64,000 nucleotides of DNA from Anthoceros angustus. Its lineage: Eukaryota; Streptophyta; Anthocerotopsida; Anthocerotales; Anthocerotaceae. This document shows positions 31,580 through 42,598 of the stretch, piece by piece (the first letter of the stretch is position 1; each line of letters begins with the position of its first letter). A program made the position numbers and the translations under genes. The stretch spans positions 124,001 to 188,000 of the forward strand of contig MU008206.1 in the NCBI GenBank assembly GCA_010909165.1, given 5' to 3'. The notes below the pieces were generated by a model, which did no database searches, was not told the origin of the DNA, and saw only the letters and a list, made by a program, of their open reading frames with translations.

Positions 31580-31860
31580 GAATTAACAAACTTCATGAAA
31601 AACAAAGCTTTAATTTTCAAACTAGAACGAGAGACTCTCAACACATTGTTAGCGTGGCCCCACTAAGTCTTCAACTAAAAAATTTCATGAAAAATAAATG
31701 CTCTAGTCTCCAAAGTGGAACATTGGAACGAGAGACTCTCAACACATTGTTAGCGTGGCCCAGTAAGTCTCCAACTAAAAAATTTCATGAAAAACGAATG
31801 CTCTAGTCTCCAAAGTGGAACATGGGAATGGGAGACTCTCAACATACTGTTAGTGGAATA
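31580..31860. repeat. 100-bp tandem repeat, about 2.8 copies
   Basis: GAGAGACTCTCAACACATTGTTAG starts near 31629 and again near 31730, and in diverged form near 31830. TTTCATGAAAAAnnAATGCTCTAGTCTCCAAAGTGGAACAT lies between copies. Period is 100 bp. Confidence 0.9.
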
Positions 31861-32105
31861 TTGTTTTGAAAATCAAAATTTCTAATCTCCCAAGAATTCA
31901 GTGACAAGAAACTACACATTCCACATTGCGGAGGAAGAAGATTTTATTTAAGTCCACTAAGGATGGATTTCCGTCATGGGACTTGGTACTTAACAACTTG
32001 TACCATGGTATGCCTAAGCTACTTGCACCAAGGGCATCCATTGCCTTTAGGCACCCCATCTAAGTACCGATCCAAGCGCAGGATGCTTAATGATCACGTT
32101 CTTAT

Positions 32106-32147
32106 AAATGTGTGTCCATTTGGCCTACGCCATTTGGACACACATTT
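32106..32147. repeat. Inverted repeat, 19-bp arms (17 of 19 paired), 4-base loop
   Basis: AAATGTGTGTCCATTTGGC (32106-32124) and GCCATTTGGACACACATTT (32129-32147) fold back with a CTAC loop and two mismatches. No adjacent gene ends here, so a terminator role is not indicated; it may be a remnant of a small element. Confidence 0.8.
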
Positions 32148-32825
32148 GAGTGACTGCGTATTCGCTCACATTGCTCAGAGCCTTACCTCACATTGCACTT
32201 GTTCAGGTCAGGACGTATGAACATGCTAGGACCAATATTGCATTAGCAATATAATTGTATTTGCAACAAGCTGGTCGTCATGGTCAACAGGTTAGGTACA
32301 ATGCACATTTTGATCCCCACGACTTCACGGTTTCAAAACATTGTGCTGGATGCTGAAGTACTTAAAGATAAAAAATAGATACGTAATCGATTTGATAGAG
32401 CTTCACGCAACCCTAGCTGAAGATTGTTGGTTGTTGGTTGCCTTGTCACGAGGCCAAGATGTTCATGCCGCTGGGCTGGAGCCCCGTGGTTGCTGCCGTG
32501 AATTTTGTCCCAAGCATTTTTGAAAGATTGAACTGGCCGCGTCTACACCCACATGCATGCTACAAGTGCTGAGCTACTCTGCACTCGTGTCCAAGGAAGG
32601 CCGGGGCCATGGAAATTCAAGCCACAGCAGCGCAAGGACACTCATGATCAAGCGTGAGGGCCCTGGCAGGAGATTCAATGCAGGCACTGGCAGCCCCTGT
32701 TCAGTGTGTGAGCGGGCCCATCTGGGAGGGGCAGTGGCAGCAGGCAATCTCCCGCCATACCCTAGGTGGGTCAGTGCCTCATGTGAGCCACTCTCTTCCA
32801 GCGATGAATGTGCTGATACCCGCTG

Positions 32826-33650
32826 ATGGCAGCAGCATGGAGTGGGAGGAAGAGGACGAGAGCTCCGCTTCCGGTGCGATCCGAAGTCTCCTCCTCCAGC
32901 GGGTTCCGAATGCGCCGTCCCAACGCCTTTTCCAGCAAGCAGATCGTCATCCGGGAGCCCAAATTCGCCGAATTTTGGGAGGTTGCGGACCTGCACTGCA
33001 GTTCCTTCTTCCCTGACCTCACGTTCCCGTTGGACGTGGTGCTGCGGAGTGACAGGTTAGGTTGCTTGCTTGCAGTCCGATTCCGGGTCCGAGTCCGGGT
33101 CGGGATAACCGACTGACGGGGGAGGGCCTGTGGTCAGGGTGATGAGCATGCTGGGAGGCTTCTACGTACCGCCGGGTCTGAGGAAGGAAAGCCTGGTGGC
33201 CGTGGAGAGCGGCCTGAGCCCTGTCATCTCCGGAGCCGCCACAGTCGACACCTTGGCCGACTTCCTGCCTCGCCGCAAACCTTTCTCCCGCCGAAGGTAC
33301 TGTTACCCTCGCCATGTCATGTTGTTCGCCGACTGCTGCAGATGTTTCCAACCCATGGCTTCTGCAGGGCCGGCATTGCGTACCTCTCCAACGTGGCTGT
33401 CAGACCCAGAAGGCGGCGGCGGGGAATCGCCAGGCAGCTGGTTAGAGAGGCTGAGCGGAAGGCAAGGGCGTGGGGTTGCCGGTCCATCGCGCTGCACTGC
33501 GACATGAAGAATGCGGGAGCGGCTGCCCTTTACCTCACGGAAGGCTACAGAGTCGTTCCGATACCTATCGGAGCATCGTGGCCCCAACCCAAATCGATAC
33601 CGGGCTCTGACTTCCAATTGATGCTCAAGCTGCTGTCCAGCAGCGGCTAG
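32826..33650 (+). CDS. GNAT-family N-acetyltransferase, probably plastid
   Basis: GCN5-related acetyltransferase that would transfer acetyl from acetyl-CoA to an amine (protein N-terminus or lysine, or a small amine). Three exons: 32826-33055, 33138-33296, 33368-33650; 223 residues, in-frame junctions, stop TAG. The first ~40 residues are Arg/Ser-rich with no acids (MAAAWSGRKRTRAP), fitting a transit peptide. The fold follows: IVIREPKFAEFWEVADLHC, LSPVISGAATVDTLADFL, then the acetyl-CoA motif A in AYLSNVAVRPRRRRRGIARQ (R-x-x-G-x-A), and NAGAAALYLTEGYRVV (motif B). It resembles the plant plastid GNAT group; the exact subfamily and substrate are not determined. Divergent upstream space is long, so it seems independently transcribed. 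Confidence 0.85.
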
Positions 33651-34543
33651 GGCATGCTGTTCTACCTAACGTGGTCTCAACGTGGCCTGCAGTTTGCCAC
33701 TGGGAAGTTTATCTCACCAGCCAAGAAGGTGACTCCCTCTCACAATCTGCCTCTCACGCACACACAACGTTTCTTGTGACGCAGGGATGTAACCTAACTT
33801 GTGCACTTGACATCGGCCTGGCAGGAAGTTCGTCACACACTCCAACTGGGCTTATGGAAGAGGTAATCGCTCAGGTTAACTCGCAGGGATGCCATGCCAA
33901 TAAGTACATACATATTCTGCAGTTCCAACACCGGTATGAACTGAGAAGACCTCAGGCCTGCCATTTCAAGAGGCACATCCTCTGCAATTCCAGCGCTCGT
34001 GTGAATTGAAAGGACGTCTGCTAGGTTTCGCTGAAGCATCTGTCCTCCTTCCAATCGCTCGGCTCGCTGCAGACGTCCAGGCCGGGGGGCGCGCGGTGTC
34101 CTAGTGTCGCTTCGCTCCGGCTCACTGTCCCTCACTCTCTTCCTAAGAGAACGAAGTAGGAGCTAAATTAAATCATAGTCCTACCAATGTGATCCAGCTT
34201 ACACGTAGGTGGTCAATTTACAAAACCTTCTTCCACGAGCCTTGCATCTAGTCAATTGAGAAAACGGTCGTGAAGAGCCTCATTCCTTAACTTAATTTAT
34301 CGTGAGTCGCTTTAGTTTAATGTGAGTCGTCTCAAAGTCTATATCCCATCAAAGTGGTCTTCATTATAACATATGTTAACGTGAGTCATCTGGATATATC
34401 CTATCAAAGAGGTTCCCCATTATAATACATAGACTGCTTTTAGAAAAGAAAGCCAAAGAAAAAGGATTCATAAAAAGTAGGAGAAATTAGTAAGTGAGGA
34501 CCAAACTCATATCTGATTTGTACCTATATGAATTTGACTCATA
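33651..34543. other. 3' flank of GNAT gene and intergenic DNA
   Basis: No supported gene. Short repeats GTGAGTCGTCTCAAAGTC / GTGAGTCATCTGGATAT with CCTATCAAAGnGGT occur near 34320-34420. Confidence 0.55.
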
Positions 34544-34915
34544 ACTTAATCCACTTTCGTCTCAATACACTATCCAAGGGCTTGATGCAAAGGACAAAAA
34601 AGACTCATCCTATGACTCTTAAAACTGTGATGAGAGTAGCATGGGAACCACTCCAATTGGAACCTAGGTATCTGGAACTTAATCCACTTAGTCTCTAATA
34701 CAATATCCAAGGACTTGATGCAAAGGACAAAAAAGACTCATCCTATGACTCTTAAAACTGTGATGAGAGCAGCATGGGAACCACTCCAATTGGAACCTAG
34801 GTATCTGGAACTTAATCCACTTAGTCTCTAATACAATATCCAAGGACTTGATGCAAAGGACAAAAAAGACTCATGCTAGGACTCTTAAAATTGTAATAAA
34901 AGCAACTTCATTTGT
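34544..34915. repeat. 133-bp tandem repeat, about 2.8 copies
   Basis: ACTTAATCCACTT starts at 34544, 34677 and 34810, exactly 133 bp apart. Units two and three are almost identical (GACTTGATGCAAAGGACAAA, TGGGAACCACTCCAATTGGA). Confidence 0.95.
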
Positions 34916-35720
34916 GACACCAGCAATAAGAATTTGAGGGTCCTTGTCGCTTGAAGGTCCTTGTCGTGCCGTGAGGCAGCATAGCTGTCCATGGCCACAT
35001 TAGGTCACGGCTCATGTCTCAGTGTATCGAGCATTAAGCTTCAAGGTCTGGATAAGCCTCCAAAATAGGCTTATCACTTAAACAAGTATGTAATAAGCCT
35101 ACAAAATAGGTTTTTTGGCTAACTACCAAAGTGGCAAAGCAAAAGAAGAACTAGGCAAAATCTTAACCACGCAAACAGTGAAAAGCGATCTCAGCCACCT
35201 GGGTATTAGCAACAACCAACAAGATGCAAGGAAAGAGGACAAGATGTGGGACAAATATGTCTGTCTTTATTATCAGCAAGATAATCTATTAGACAATAAT
35301 GACATTTGTAAATCCAATTTCTAATGACCCCCATAAGAAGAAGAAGAATTTTATTTAAGTCCCAGGCCCCACATATATAGCCTCTGGCTGCTCTTTATCT
35401 CGCTATCGCATTTCCTTTATGTCGATATTAGCCTGCTAGATAGTATTTACATTCTTCTAGATATATATTCTATTAATATCCCTTATCCCTTTTAGATTAA
35501 TTCTAATATTCTAAGACTAATATCTATAGATAAATCCTTATGTCCATGCTCATCCACATGCCACATGCCATACATCCATCCACATGCTACATGACATACA
35601 TCGATCACATGCACATACACATGCCATGCACCCATGGCATCATCCATCATGCCGTCCTAGCTACAAAGCCTACAACTTTATTATGTATAGAGCCTCTTGT
35701 CAGTCCATGCCATGACATCC
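34916..35720. other. Intergenic; no gene recognised
   Basis: An open plus frame at 35115-35324 shows no family features. Around 35540-35640 there is a CATGCCACATGCCATACATCC-type CATG-rich simple pattern. Confidence 0.5.
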
Positions 35721-35906
35721 TCACAATGCAAAACTCCTTCGGAACTTGCACAAATTGGTTTGAAAGCTCAAAATTGGAAGGTCCTTACAATGTAGAACTC
35801 CTTCGGGAAGTTGCACAAATTGGTTTCAAAGCTCAAAATTTGAAGGTCCTCACAACATAGAACTCCTTTCGAAAGTTGCACAAATTAGTTTGAAAGCTCA
35901 AAAATT
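35721..35906. repeat. About 62-bp tandem repeat, three copies
   Basis: ACTCCTTCGG-AA-GTTGCACAAATTGGTTTGAAAGCTCAAAATTnGAAGGTCC recurs three times with small differences. The last copy is truncated. Confidence 0.9.
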
Positions 35907-36669
35907 ACCATTCGCCCATACTATTATTGCCCATTTGGCCTACACCAGAGCACATGGGTCAAGGAGTCCCTGCAAAGCATGACGTAGCCTTTCGCACCAC
36001 CAAGCCGTCCATATAACATTGAATGTCCGCCCTCCTCCGATGTATGTAGATAGATAAATGTAAGTTTGTTACACGCTACAGGTCTCACCTTGTACATTTA
36101 ATAGCTCTAAAATATCAAAAGCTCAATTTTTACATTATGCTTGAAAACAATCTAAATTATCTTTTTTAAAAAATATTTTTTACTTTTTAGAAGAATAATT
36201 AAAAATTACTAAGAAAAATGGAAACTTCGATTTTTAAAATGAAATTGAAAAAGTTAAACCAAGGAACCAAACTTTGGCATACCAAAATGGACATAGAGTA
36301 AGAACCCTCTTTTTTTTGGAAATATTCTATATTATACGTATATGTAATACACATCCAATATGTATCAAGGTATTGTACTGAACACCAGAAAGAAACCCGG
36401 GAACCCAAGAAGCTAATTGTCTTGGCGTAAAACTCCACAAAAGTCAAATTTGATATTTTTCTAGATTGGTGAGGGGAAGCCAATAAGCATACCGCTGGCG
36501 GCCAGCTACTGTGGTGGTAGAGCGGGGGGAATACAAGCACCTCTGGCCTTTCCACGGGAGCAACATGCCTCCCACGGCCTCTCTTTATAGAGGAACGCAA
36601 CGTATCAAGAGGGGTGGGAGTGGTCCTCTGCTGATGGCCATTTCCCGACACAGATTGCGGGGGCAATGC

Positions 36670-37640
36670 CTAGGTGGGAAGGAGACCAGAAGAACAGGGC
36701 AAAGGGTGCAAAGGGGGTTTAGGGAAGAGCCCTAAGGTTGATAAAGAGGAGGACCAGGTGGGCCCAATACCGAACCTTGAGGAACCCAACGGGGGGAGGG
36801 AGGGGGGAGCCCAGAAAGTAGACAGTGAATATCCATAGTTATCATAAAGAGAAAAACCTATTGTAGGGAGCCCAATGGGCCCATAGGGAGAAAAACCTAT
36901 TGTAGGGGCCCCGTTAAGCCCAGAGGATGGGCGAGAACGCTGAGAAGCAGGAATAGAGGGCGGGGCCTGGGCGGCCTTACGCTTAGATTGCATGGGTGCC
37001 GAAGAATGCCCCAAGGCGGCAAGAGCTTGCTTAACAGCCTTGTCCACGAGTTTACCAGTAGCCTACTCAGTAGGCATCCGTTGAGCCTTCGTGGCAAGAG
37101 CACTTGTAGCTTGCTACTTCTCCTGTTTAGCAGCGAGAGCAATAGAGAATTGAAGGGAGACCTTGGGATGCTCAAACTCTGCCTTAGCGCGAGTGCTGGT
37201 AACTTACGGAAGGCGTTCTTCTCATCATCATACATAGTGCACATCCTTTCACGAGTATTCGCAGGAAGGGTAGTAACAAGGCTCTTAAGGATGTCAATAA
37301 CATGTTGCTCAACATAACTCTAGAAAGAAGATTGTTGCTCCACCCAAACAGCGCAGAATTCTGTCTCACACTGTACGACCATATCAAAGACTTGACTCTA
37401 ATATTCTTTAGCAAGTGTTTTCTAAATCAGACGTCCAAGTAGGATGCTGCGCGGGAGTAAGGGCCTATTCGAAAGAGGGAAGCACCTTAAGGGGAGCAAC
37501 ATGGATACTATGAGGAACGAGGCCATAGGGTTTCATGGTCTCCATTTTGATGATCCGGCGCTATTGTTGTACGAGGCAATGAACAATGATAGCATACTCA
37601 GAGAGTCTAACTTAGCCCTAACAAGCTCCTCTAATTGAGC
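36670..37640 (-). pseudogene. Decayed coding region of unknown family
   Basis: Minus-strand reading can be followed across frame changes and stops. It runs from VVQCETEFCAVWVEQQSSF, stop, SYVEQHVIDILKSLVTTLPA and ERMCTMYDDEKNAF to AKAEFEHPKVSLQFSIALA, stop, ATSALATKAQRMPTE, stop, LVDKAVKQALAALGHSSAP. A proline-rich tail with a duplicated PTIGFS unit ends it. The helical, charged composition followed by a basic Pro-rich tail suggests a retroelement gag or a multi-copy plant protein; I do not recognise it. At least three stops or frame changes. Confidence 0.4.
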
Positions 37641-39550
37641 GCGGACACCAATAATAACAGATTCAAGAAAAGCATCATTTGTAGGGGGGTTGGAACAAGA
37701 ATCAGAAGGAGGGGATTGGGAGGGGGAGGGTTGGAATGCATCAAAAAAAGAAATGCCATGGATCTAAGTTAGTAAGTTAGGAGGTCAGTGGTAGTAAGGC
37801 TTTGCTTAGGACTCAAGAAAGCTAATCACAACCCCCTCCTTTAGAAGGAGGGGGTTGGCTAGTTACTTAAACTTAGTGAAGTAAGCTTCTTTATAAGTGA
37901 TGAACCGAACTGAACAGAACTAAGATTTCATGATTTATAGTCTCCCAAGATGACGTCAACCCTCTAGAGTTATTTATTTTCCATAGCACTTGTGCCACAA
38001 TAGTACTCTTGTTAGGAAGGACGGAAGAGGAGAGCTTGAGAAGGAGATTAGTAGACAGATAGTTTTACTATAGTTTTAAGTCTCGCACGGTGGAGACCGG
38101 CATGCCCTATGAGAATAAGAACATAAACGTGTAATAGAAAGAAGCTGAGGTCAGTGAACTCTGAGGTCGTATGTAACTGAAAGAAGGCGAGGTTAGTGAA
38201 ACAGTGACTGCGCAAAACGGCGGATTCCGCTAAAATGGGTTGTTAAAAAAAACTATACTGGATTTTCCCTACTCTATATTAGTGGATTTGCGTATCACAA
38301 AAAAATACAACAAAATACTAGGATTAAATACTCGTAGCATCTTCCATTTGACATTGTCGTCCATGACCATGACATAATTCAGACACATTTCTGCATTCTT
38401 TCACTTTAAAACCCAGATAACGTGAGGGGATGTTGCCTCCGCTTAGTTCTATTTGGTGATGTCCCGTTGAAATGGAGTGAAGGAACAATTTGAAGTGCAT
38501 GGTTTTGCCATCATCGGACATCTATGCCTCAATTTAGAAAAACGTCTTATATCCAAACTCTAACCTACAGTCTATTTTTGCAATTTTCTAGAGATGAATT
38601 CTGAATATCGGCCCTTTTTCAACGCAAAATCGAATGCGGATGCACCAGTCGAATGTGACTCAACCACATAATGGGTTGCTATATGGCTGACCATAGAAGA
38701 GTGTGCCGGTCGACTGGCGCACTTCTACAAGAAGAGCGAATGATGTTCTGAATGGTTTGAGTGGGAGTGCGCGGGTCGATCGACGCACTCTAGAACAAGC
38801 ATTGTGATATTTCTTAAATGGCGTAAAACCATGTAGTTCCTCTATACTTGAACTTGCTTGCGGATGGGCAAAAACTATTATGTGTATTTTTGCTGATATT
38901 AAGTTGGGATGGTTGAAAGTCGATTAGACATAAAAAGGGCTGTAAGGAATCCGCCGTTTTTGCGCAGACACTGTAAGTGAACTTTGAGGTCGTATATATA
39001 TAAGACAATATATAGACTGTCTATTTAGATTCTGGTAAAATTATTGGGACCGGGACTGCTTGTGGTATTTCATAATCGGCAATGACGTTGCTCACCTTGC
39101 TGAGGTTTAATTTCTAGTGTGGAAGATTTGTGGAGCATAGCGTTGAGCTGGACTTTGTGGACGCAAGGCTACAACTAGTGGAGCGATGCGGAGGGAGGGA
39201 CTCGTATGTGCATTTTGGTAGGTTGCATTATGCGGTTGGAAGGATTGTATGTTTTGTTTAAGTGCATTGAGGTTCCTTCTAGATATGCTGCCCCTGTCGA
39301 CCAAGCTATCCTGCTTGTCCTAGCCTGCAAGCATTGAGGGTCCTGGCTAGAAACTAGGTGTAGCATATAATCACCGCATTCCAAGTGTATACCATCTCTA
39401 CAAATGGTGAAGCATCGTCGTGTCCAAAGAGGTGTGTTGGTGATGGATGGGTAGGTGTGGGACGAACTCCTTGGGATGTTGTGGCAGTGGGTGCCCTTTA
39501 ATGGCTTGAGTGAGAGCTTAGTGTGTGTGTGTGTGCTTAGAGGAGAGCTT
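37641..39550. other. Intergenic; nothing recognised
   Basis: A short phrase around CGCAAAACGGCGGATTCCGC (38210-38230) recurs inverted near 38950 (GGAATCCGCCGTTTTTGCGCA), and GTGAACT(C/T)TGAGGTCGTAT occurs at 38155 and 38980, so 38.2-38.95 kb may be the body of a small inverted-end element. No coding frame. Confidence 0.45.
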
Positions 39551-39559
39551 GTAGGAGCT

Positions 39560-40480
39560 TATAGTGTGTGAGCCTAAGAAAGAGATCGAGGGGAGAAAGC
39601 TAAGTACGTGTCACAAAGCTTGAAGAAGAGATTGATAGGAGAAAGCTAAGTAAGGGAGCTTCATGGGGGGATGGTTAGTACGCTCTGATCTCTTGTAGCC
39701 TTACTTAATAAAGAGCAATAGCGGAAATTTGTCTTATATTCTTGCTTGTACTCTTACTTGATAAAGAGCAATAGGCGCAAATTTGTCTTGTATTCTTGCA
39801 TAGTAAAGAGCAGCAACAAAAATCTCTCGTCAGTCTTGCTTAGTAAAGAGAGCTGTTTGCGAGTCTCCTTAAGAAGACTATGGGTTACTTCAAGGCCTAG
39901 TGCTAGCGTATTGTTTGCTTTTAACTGTGTGTGTGCCTCTCCCGCAAGTTAGGGGTATCACTCCTGGGGCATTTTACATTTGCATGATATAATAGCTACC
40001 TAATTCACGAGAATACCTATTGAGGGGAGAAAGCCAAGTACATGTGACAGAGTTTGAGGAAGAGATGGAGAGGAGAAAACTAAGTACCTGTGACAGAGCT
40101 TGAGGAAGAGATGGAGAGGAGAAAGCTAAGTACATGTGACCGAGCTTGAGGAAGAGATGGAGAGAAGAAAGCGAAGTACCGGAGCGTCATGTGGAGATTG
40201 GTTAGTACGCTTTGATCTCTTATAGTTTTACTTAATAAAAAAAATAATACAAATTTATCTTGTATTCTTGCTTGTACTCTTCCTTGATAAAGAGCAACAT
40301 GCGCAAATATTCTTGCTAAGTAAAGAGCGGCATCGAAAATCTCTCACACCGAGTCTCCTTAGGAAGACAACGGGTTACTTTGAAGGCCTAGCTAGTGCTA
40401 GCGTATTGTTTGCTTTTACAGCTTGTGTGCCTCTCTCGCGATCGCGAGTTATTTTACATTAGCGACCTAATTCACGAGAA
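39560..40480. repeat. Tandem duplication of a 435-bp LTR-like unit
   Basis: GAGGGGAGAAAGC(T/C)AAGTAC starts near 39588 and again near 40023. Both copies continue with GATCTCTT(G/A)TAG, TAATAAAGAGCAA, (C/T)GAGTCTCCTTA(A/G)GAAGAC, GGTTACTT...AAGGCCTAG...GTGCTAGCGTATTGTTTGCTTTTA and ACCTAATTCACGAGAATACC. The end motif matches the LTR-like tail near 6860-6880. The second copy contains an extra internal 46-bp array. Confidence 0.8.
40031..40180. repeat. 46-bp tandem repeat, three copies
   Basis: C(T/C)AAGTACATGTGACAGAG then TTGAGGAAGAGATGGAGAGGAGAAA repeats three times inside the second 435-bp copy. Confidence 0.9.
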
Positions 40481-41290
40481 TACCTATAGAATTGTGCGAT
40501 TGCAAGAGAGAAGAGTACCGGTGGCTGTCTCCTGGCTCCCCGGCCCCAACCCTTGCTCTCCCCGGCCTGGCCGTCTACATGGGTGTTCCAGGGAGCGGCC
40601 GATATGTACTCGAGTGGGTGATGAACGGCTTGCGCGGTCCAGGTAGCGGCATCTGCTCCACCGCCGTTGCACACCGCTGCAAGCTGCCGGGGCTGGGCCT
40701 CGCGGATGGGCTGGCCACCGCCACGGCAGGAAATCGCGGAGCTAGCTGGTGAAGGAGACGGGCCCTTTGCTTGCCGCGGCCGCCGTCCTCCGGATCCAAA
40801 CCTGGGAAGCCGCTGTCGCTGGGAACCTTCTGAGGCTCCGCCTTTTCAGGCCTCGCTCTCGCTCTTTCCTTCACTCTACCTGGCCACTACTTGGTGGCAT
40901 GCCCTGCGGCCCGAAGGCTAGTCTTGTGCGCTCGACTCAGGGTTTCGCGGGGTGGCTACTGAGGGGCCTTCCATCGTCTGCCGCCTGCGCGGGAGGCATC
41001 ACCGTCTCATAGCCTTTGAATGTTTTGCTTAAGCTTGTGCGCATGCTGATGCTCGTGGGGTGCGGCTCTTGTGCTGGCTAGCTTTTCACATCTCCTCGAC
41101 GAAGGTCTGCTTCTATCTCGGCTTGTTGGCTTTCGGATTTCGTGCTCGCTGTGGCTGTGGTGGATCGGAGAGGGGCCACTTGTGATGCTGTGAGGTTGAG
41201 GCTTTGAGGTCGAGGTATCTCTTGTTGTGCGCTGGCCCGTTGTGGAGACGTCCGCTTCTTCGAGTCTCAGGTTTCGAAGGAGGGCTCAAG

Positions 41291-42598
41291 ATGCCGAAGG
41301 ATCCGAGCAGCCGAGCTATGTCCTCCAAGTCGAGGGGGCTTTACAAGCCGTATGCCAGCAGCCAGCAGGGCAGGGAAGATTCTCAGGACAGCTCATCTAA
41401 GGACGTCGAGGACGCCGCTTTGCAGAAGGAGTGGGATGATGCTACATGTCCGATTTGCATGGAGTGTCCACACAACGCGGTGCTGTTGGTTTGCTCTTCT
41501 CATGACAAAGGATGCCGCCCTTACATGTGTGACACCAGTTACAGGCACTCCAATTGCCTTGACCAGTACAGAAAAGCCTCCGAGTCGGACAAGAGTGGAG
41601 GAGGAACTACCGCCGCCGTCTCCGATGCCACTGTGGATAGTGTTGCGGTGCAGGTCCCTCGGGAGAGAGGGGATCAGCGGCGTGCTCGGGAGCGAGTTGC
41701 CAGGAGAGGCGCCGCAGGGGCGTCTGTATCTGGAAGCCGGCCTGATCAACCAGTGGAAGATAGGGTTTCGGATAGAGCAGGTCCCGTGAGACATGGGATA
41801 GGGCCCTTGGTCCTTGATTCAGAGAGGATTCGCAGCGTGGATGAGGGAGACTCGCATACGGACAGATCGGAGGACATGGAGGTCTCGAGGGAGAGCATGG
41901 ACGGGAGGGATGTTGCGGATACGGCAGTATTTGGGAGTGCGGGGGACTCGGATCTCAAGTGTCCGTTATGCCGTGGCAAGGTGAAAGGGTGGATGGTGTT
42001 AGAGTCTGCTCGGCAGCATCTCAATCACAAGAAGCGCAGTTGCGCACATGAATCATGTCCCTTCAGTGGCACTTACGACGAGCTGAGGAAGCACGCTCGG
42101 GGAGTTCATCCTCTGGCGCGGCCCTCGGATGTGGACCCTGCTCGGCAACGGGACTGGCGCAGGCTGGAGCGGCAGCGCGACCTGGCAGATGTGTTGAGCA
42201 CATTCAGATCCGCGATGCCTGGGGCCACAGTTTACGGCGACTACATGATCGATGATGAAGAAGAAGAGCACGAGGAAGACGGCGAGATCGAGTTTCCTGG
42301 GGATGGTGAGAATTGGTGGACTATGATCCTTTTGTTTCAGGTTTTTGGTCCTGCTGCCAACATGGGTGGTGGGCGCACCCTTAACCGCCTGAGGGGTGGA
42401 GGCGTCAGCAGACCTTCCCGCATCCGTCAGTCCAGTACTGTCTTGTCGAGGCAGACACTGTGGGGGGAGAACTTGCAAGGCCCTGGCGGAGGAAGCGCGA
42501 ATGCAGGGGCGAGTGGGAGTGGCGGTCCGGGAGAAACCAACTTGTCTGCTACCAGCAGAAGACGGAGAACTCGAAGTCGTAGGGGTGATCCGCAATGA
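41291..42598 (+). CDS. DUF1644 zinc-finger-like protein
   Basis: Single-exon gene, 435 residues from the ATG at 41291 (MPKDPSSRAMSSKSRG); this start was preferred over the upstream in-frame ATG at 41204 because the family usually begins MPKD. Domain order: basic N-terminus; EWDDATCPICMECPHNAVLL and CSSHDKGCRPYMCDTSYRHS (first Cys/His cluster); a poorly conserved acidic linker; LKCPLCRGKVKGWMV (second C-x2-C); CAHESCPFSGTYDELRKHAR with HPLARPSDVDP and RDWRRLERQRDLADVLSTFR. The C-terminus is Arg/Ser-rich. Plant DUF1644 proteins are nuclear, stress-linked factors of unclear biochemistry; the RING/C2H2-like ligands suggest zinc binding. Converges on the FHA gene 668 bp downstream. Confidence 0.93.
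   Translation: MPKDPSSRAMSSKSRGLYKPYASSQQGREDSQDSSSKDVEDAALQKEWDDATCPICMECPHNAVLLVCSSHDKGCRPYMCDTSYRHSNCLDQYRKASESDKSGGGTTAAVSDATVDSVAVQVPRERGDQRRARERVARRGAAGASVSGSRPDQPVEDRVSDRAGPVRHGIGPLVLDSERIRSVDEGDSHTDRSEDMEVSRESMDGRDVADTAVFGSAGDSDLKCPLCRGKVKGWMVLESARQHLNHKKRSCAHESCPFSGTYDELRKHARGVHPLARPSDVDPARQRDWRRLERQRDLADVLSTFRSAMPGATVYGDYMIDDEEEEHEEDGEIEFPGDGENWWTMILLFQVFGPAANMGGGRTLNRLRGGGVSRPSRIRQSSTVLSRQTLWGENLQGPGGGSANAGASGSGGPGETNLSATSRRRRTRSRRGDPQ

Larger units (their letters stand above)
28179..32825. other. Long gene-poor interval (4.6 kb)
   Basis: Begins with the SIS3 promoter side. A/T-rich at 28960-29030. The rest holds a tRNA-like block (30.1 kb), an unassigned minus ORF (30.2-30.6 kb), a 100-bp tandem repeat (31.58-31.86 kb) and a 19-bp hairpin (32.1 kb), listed separately. 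The last 250 bp is the GC-rich promoter side of the GNAT gene. Confidence 0.6.
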
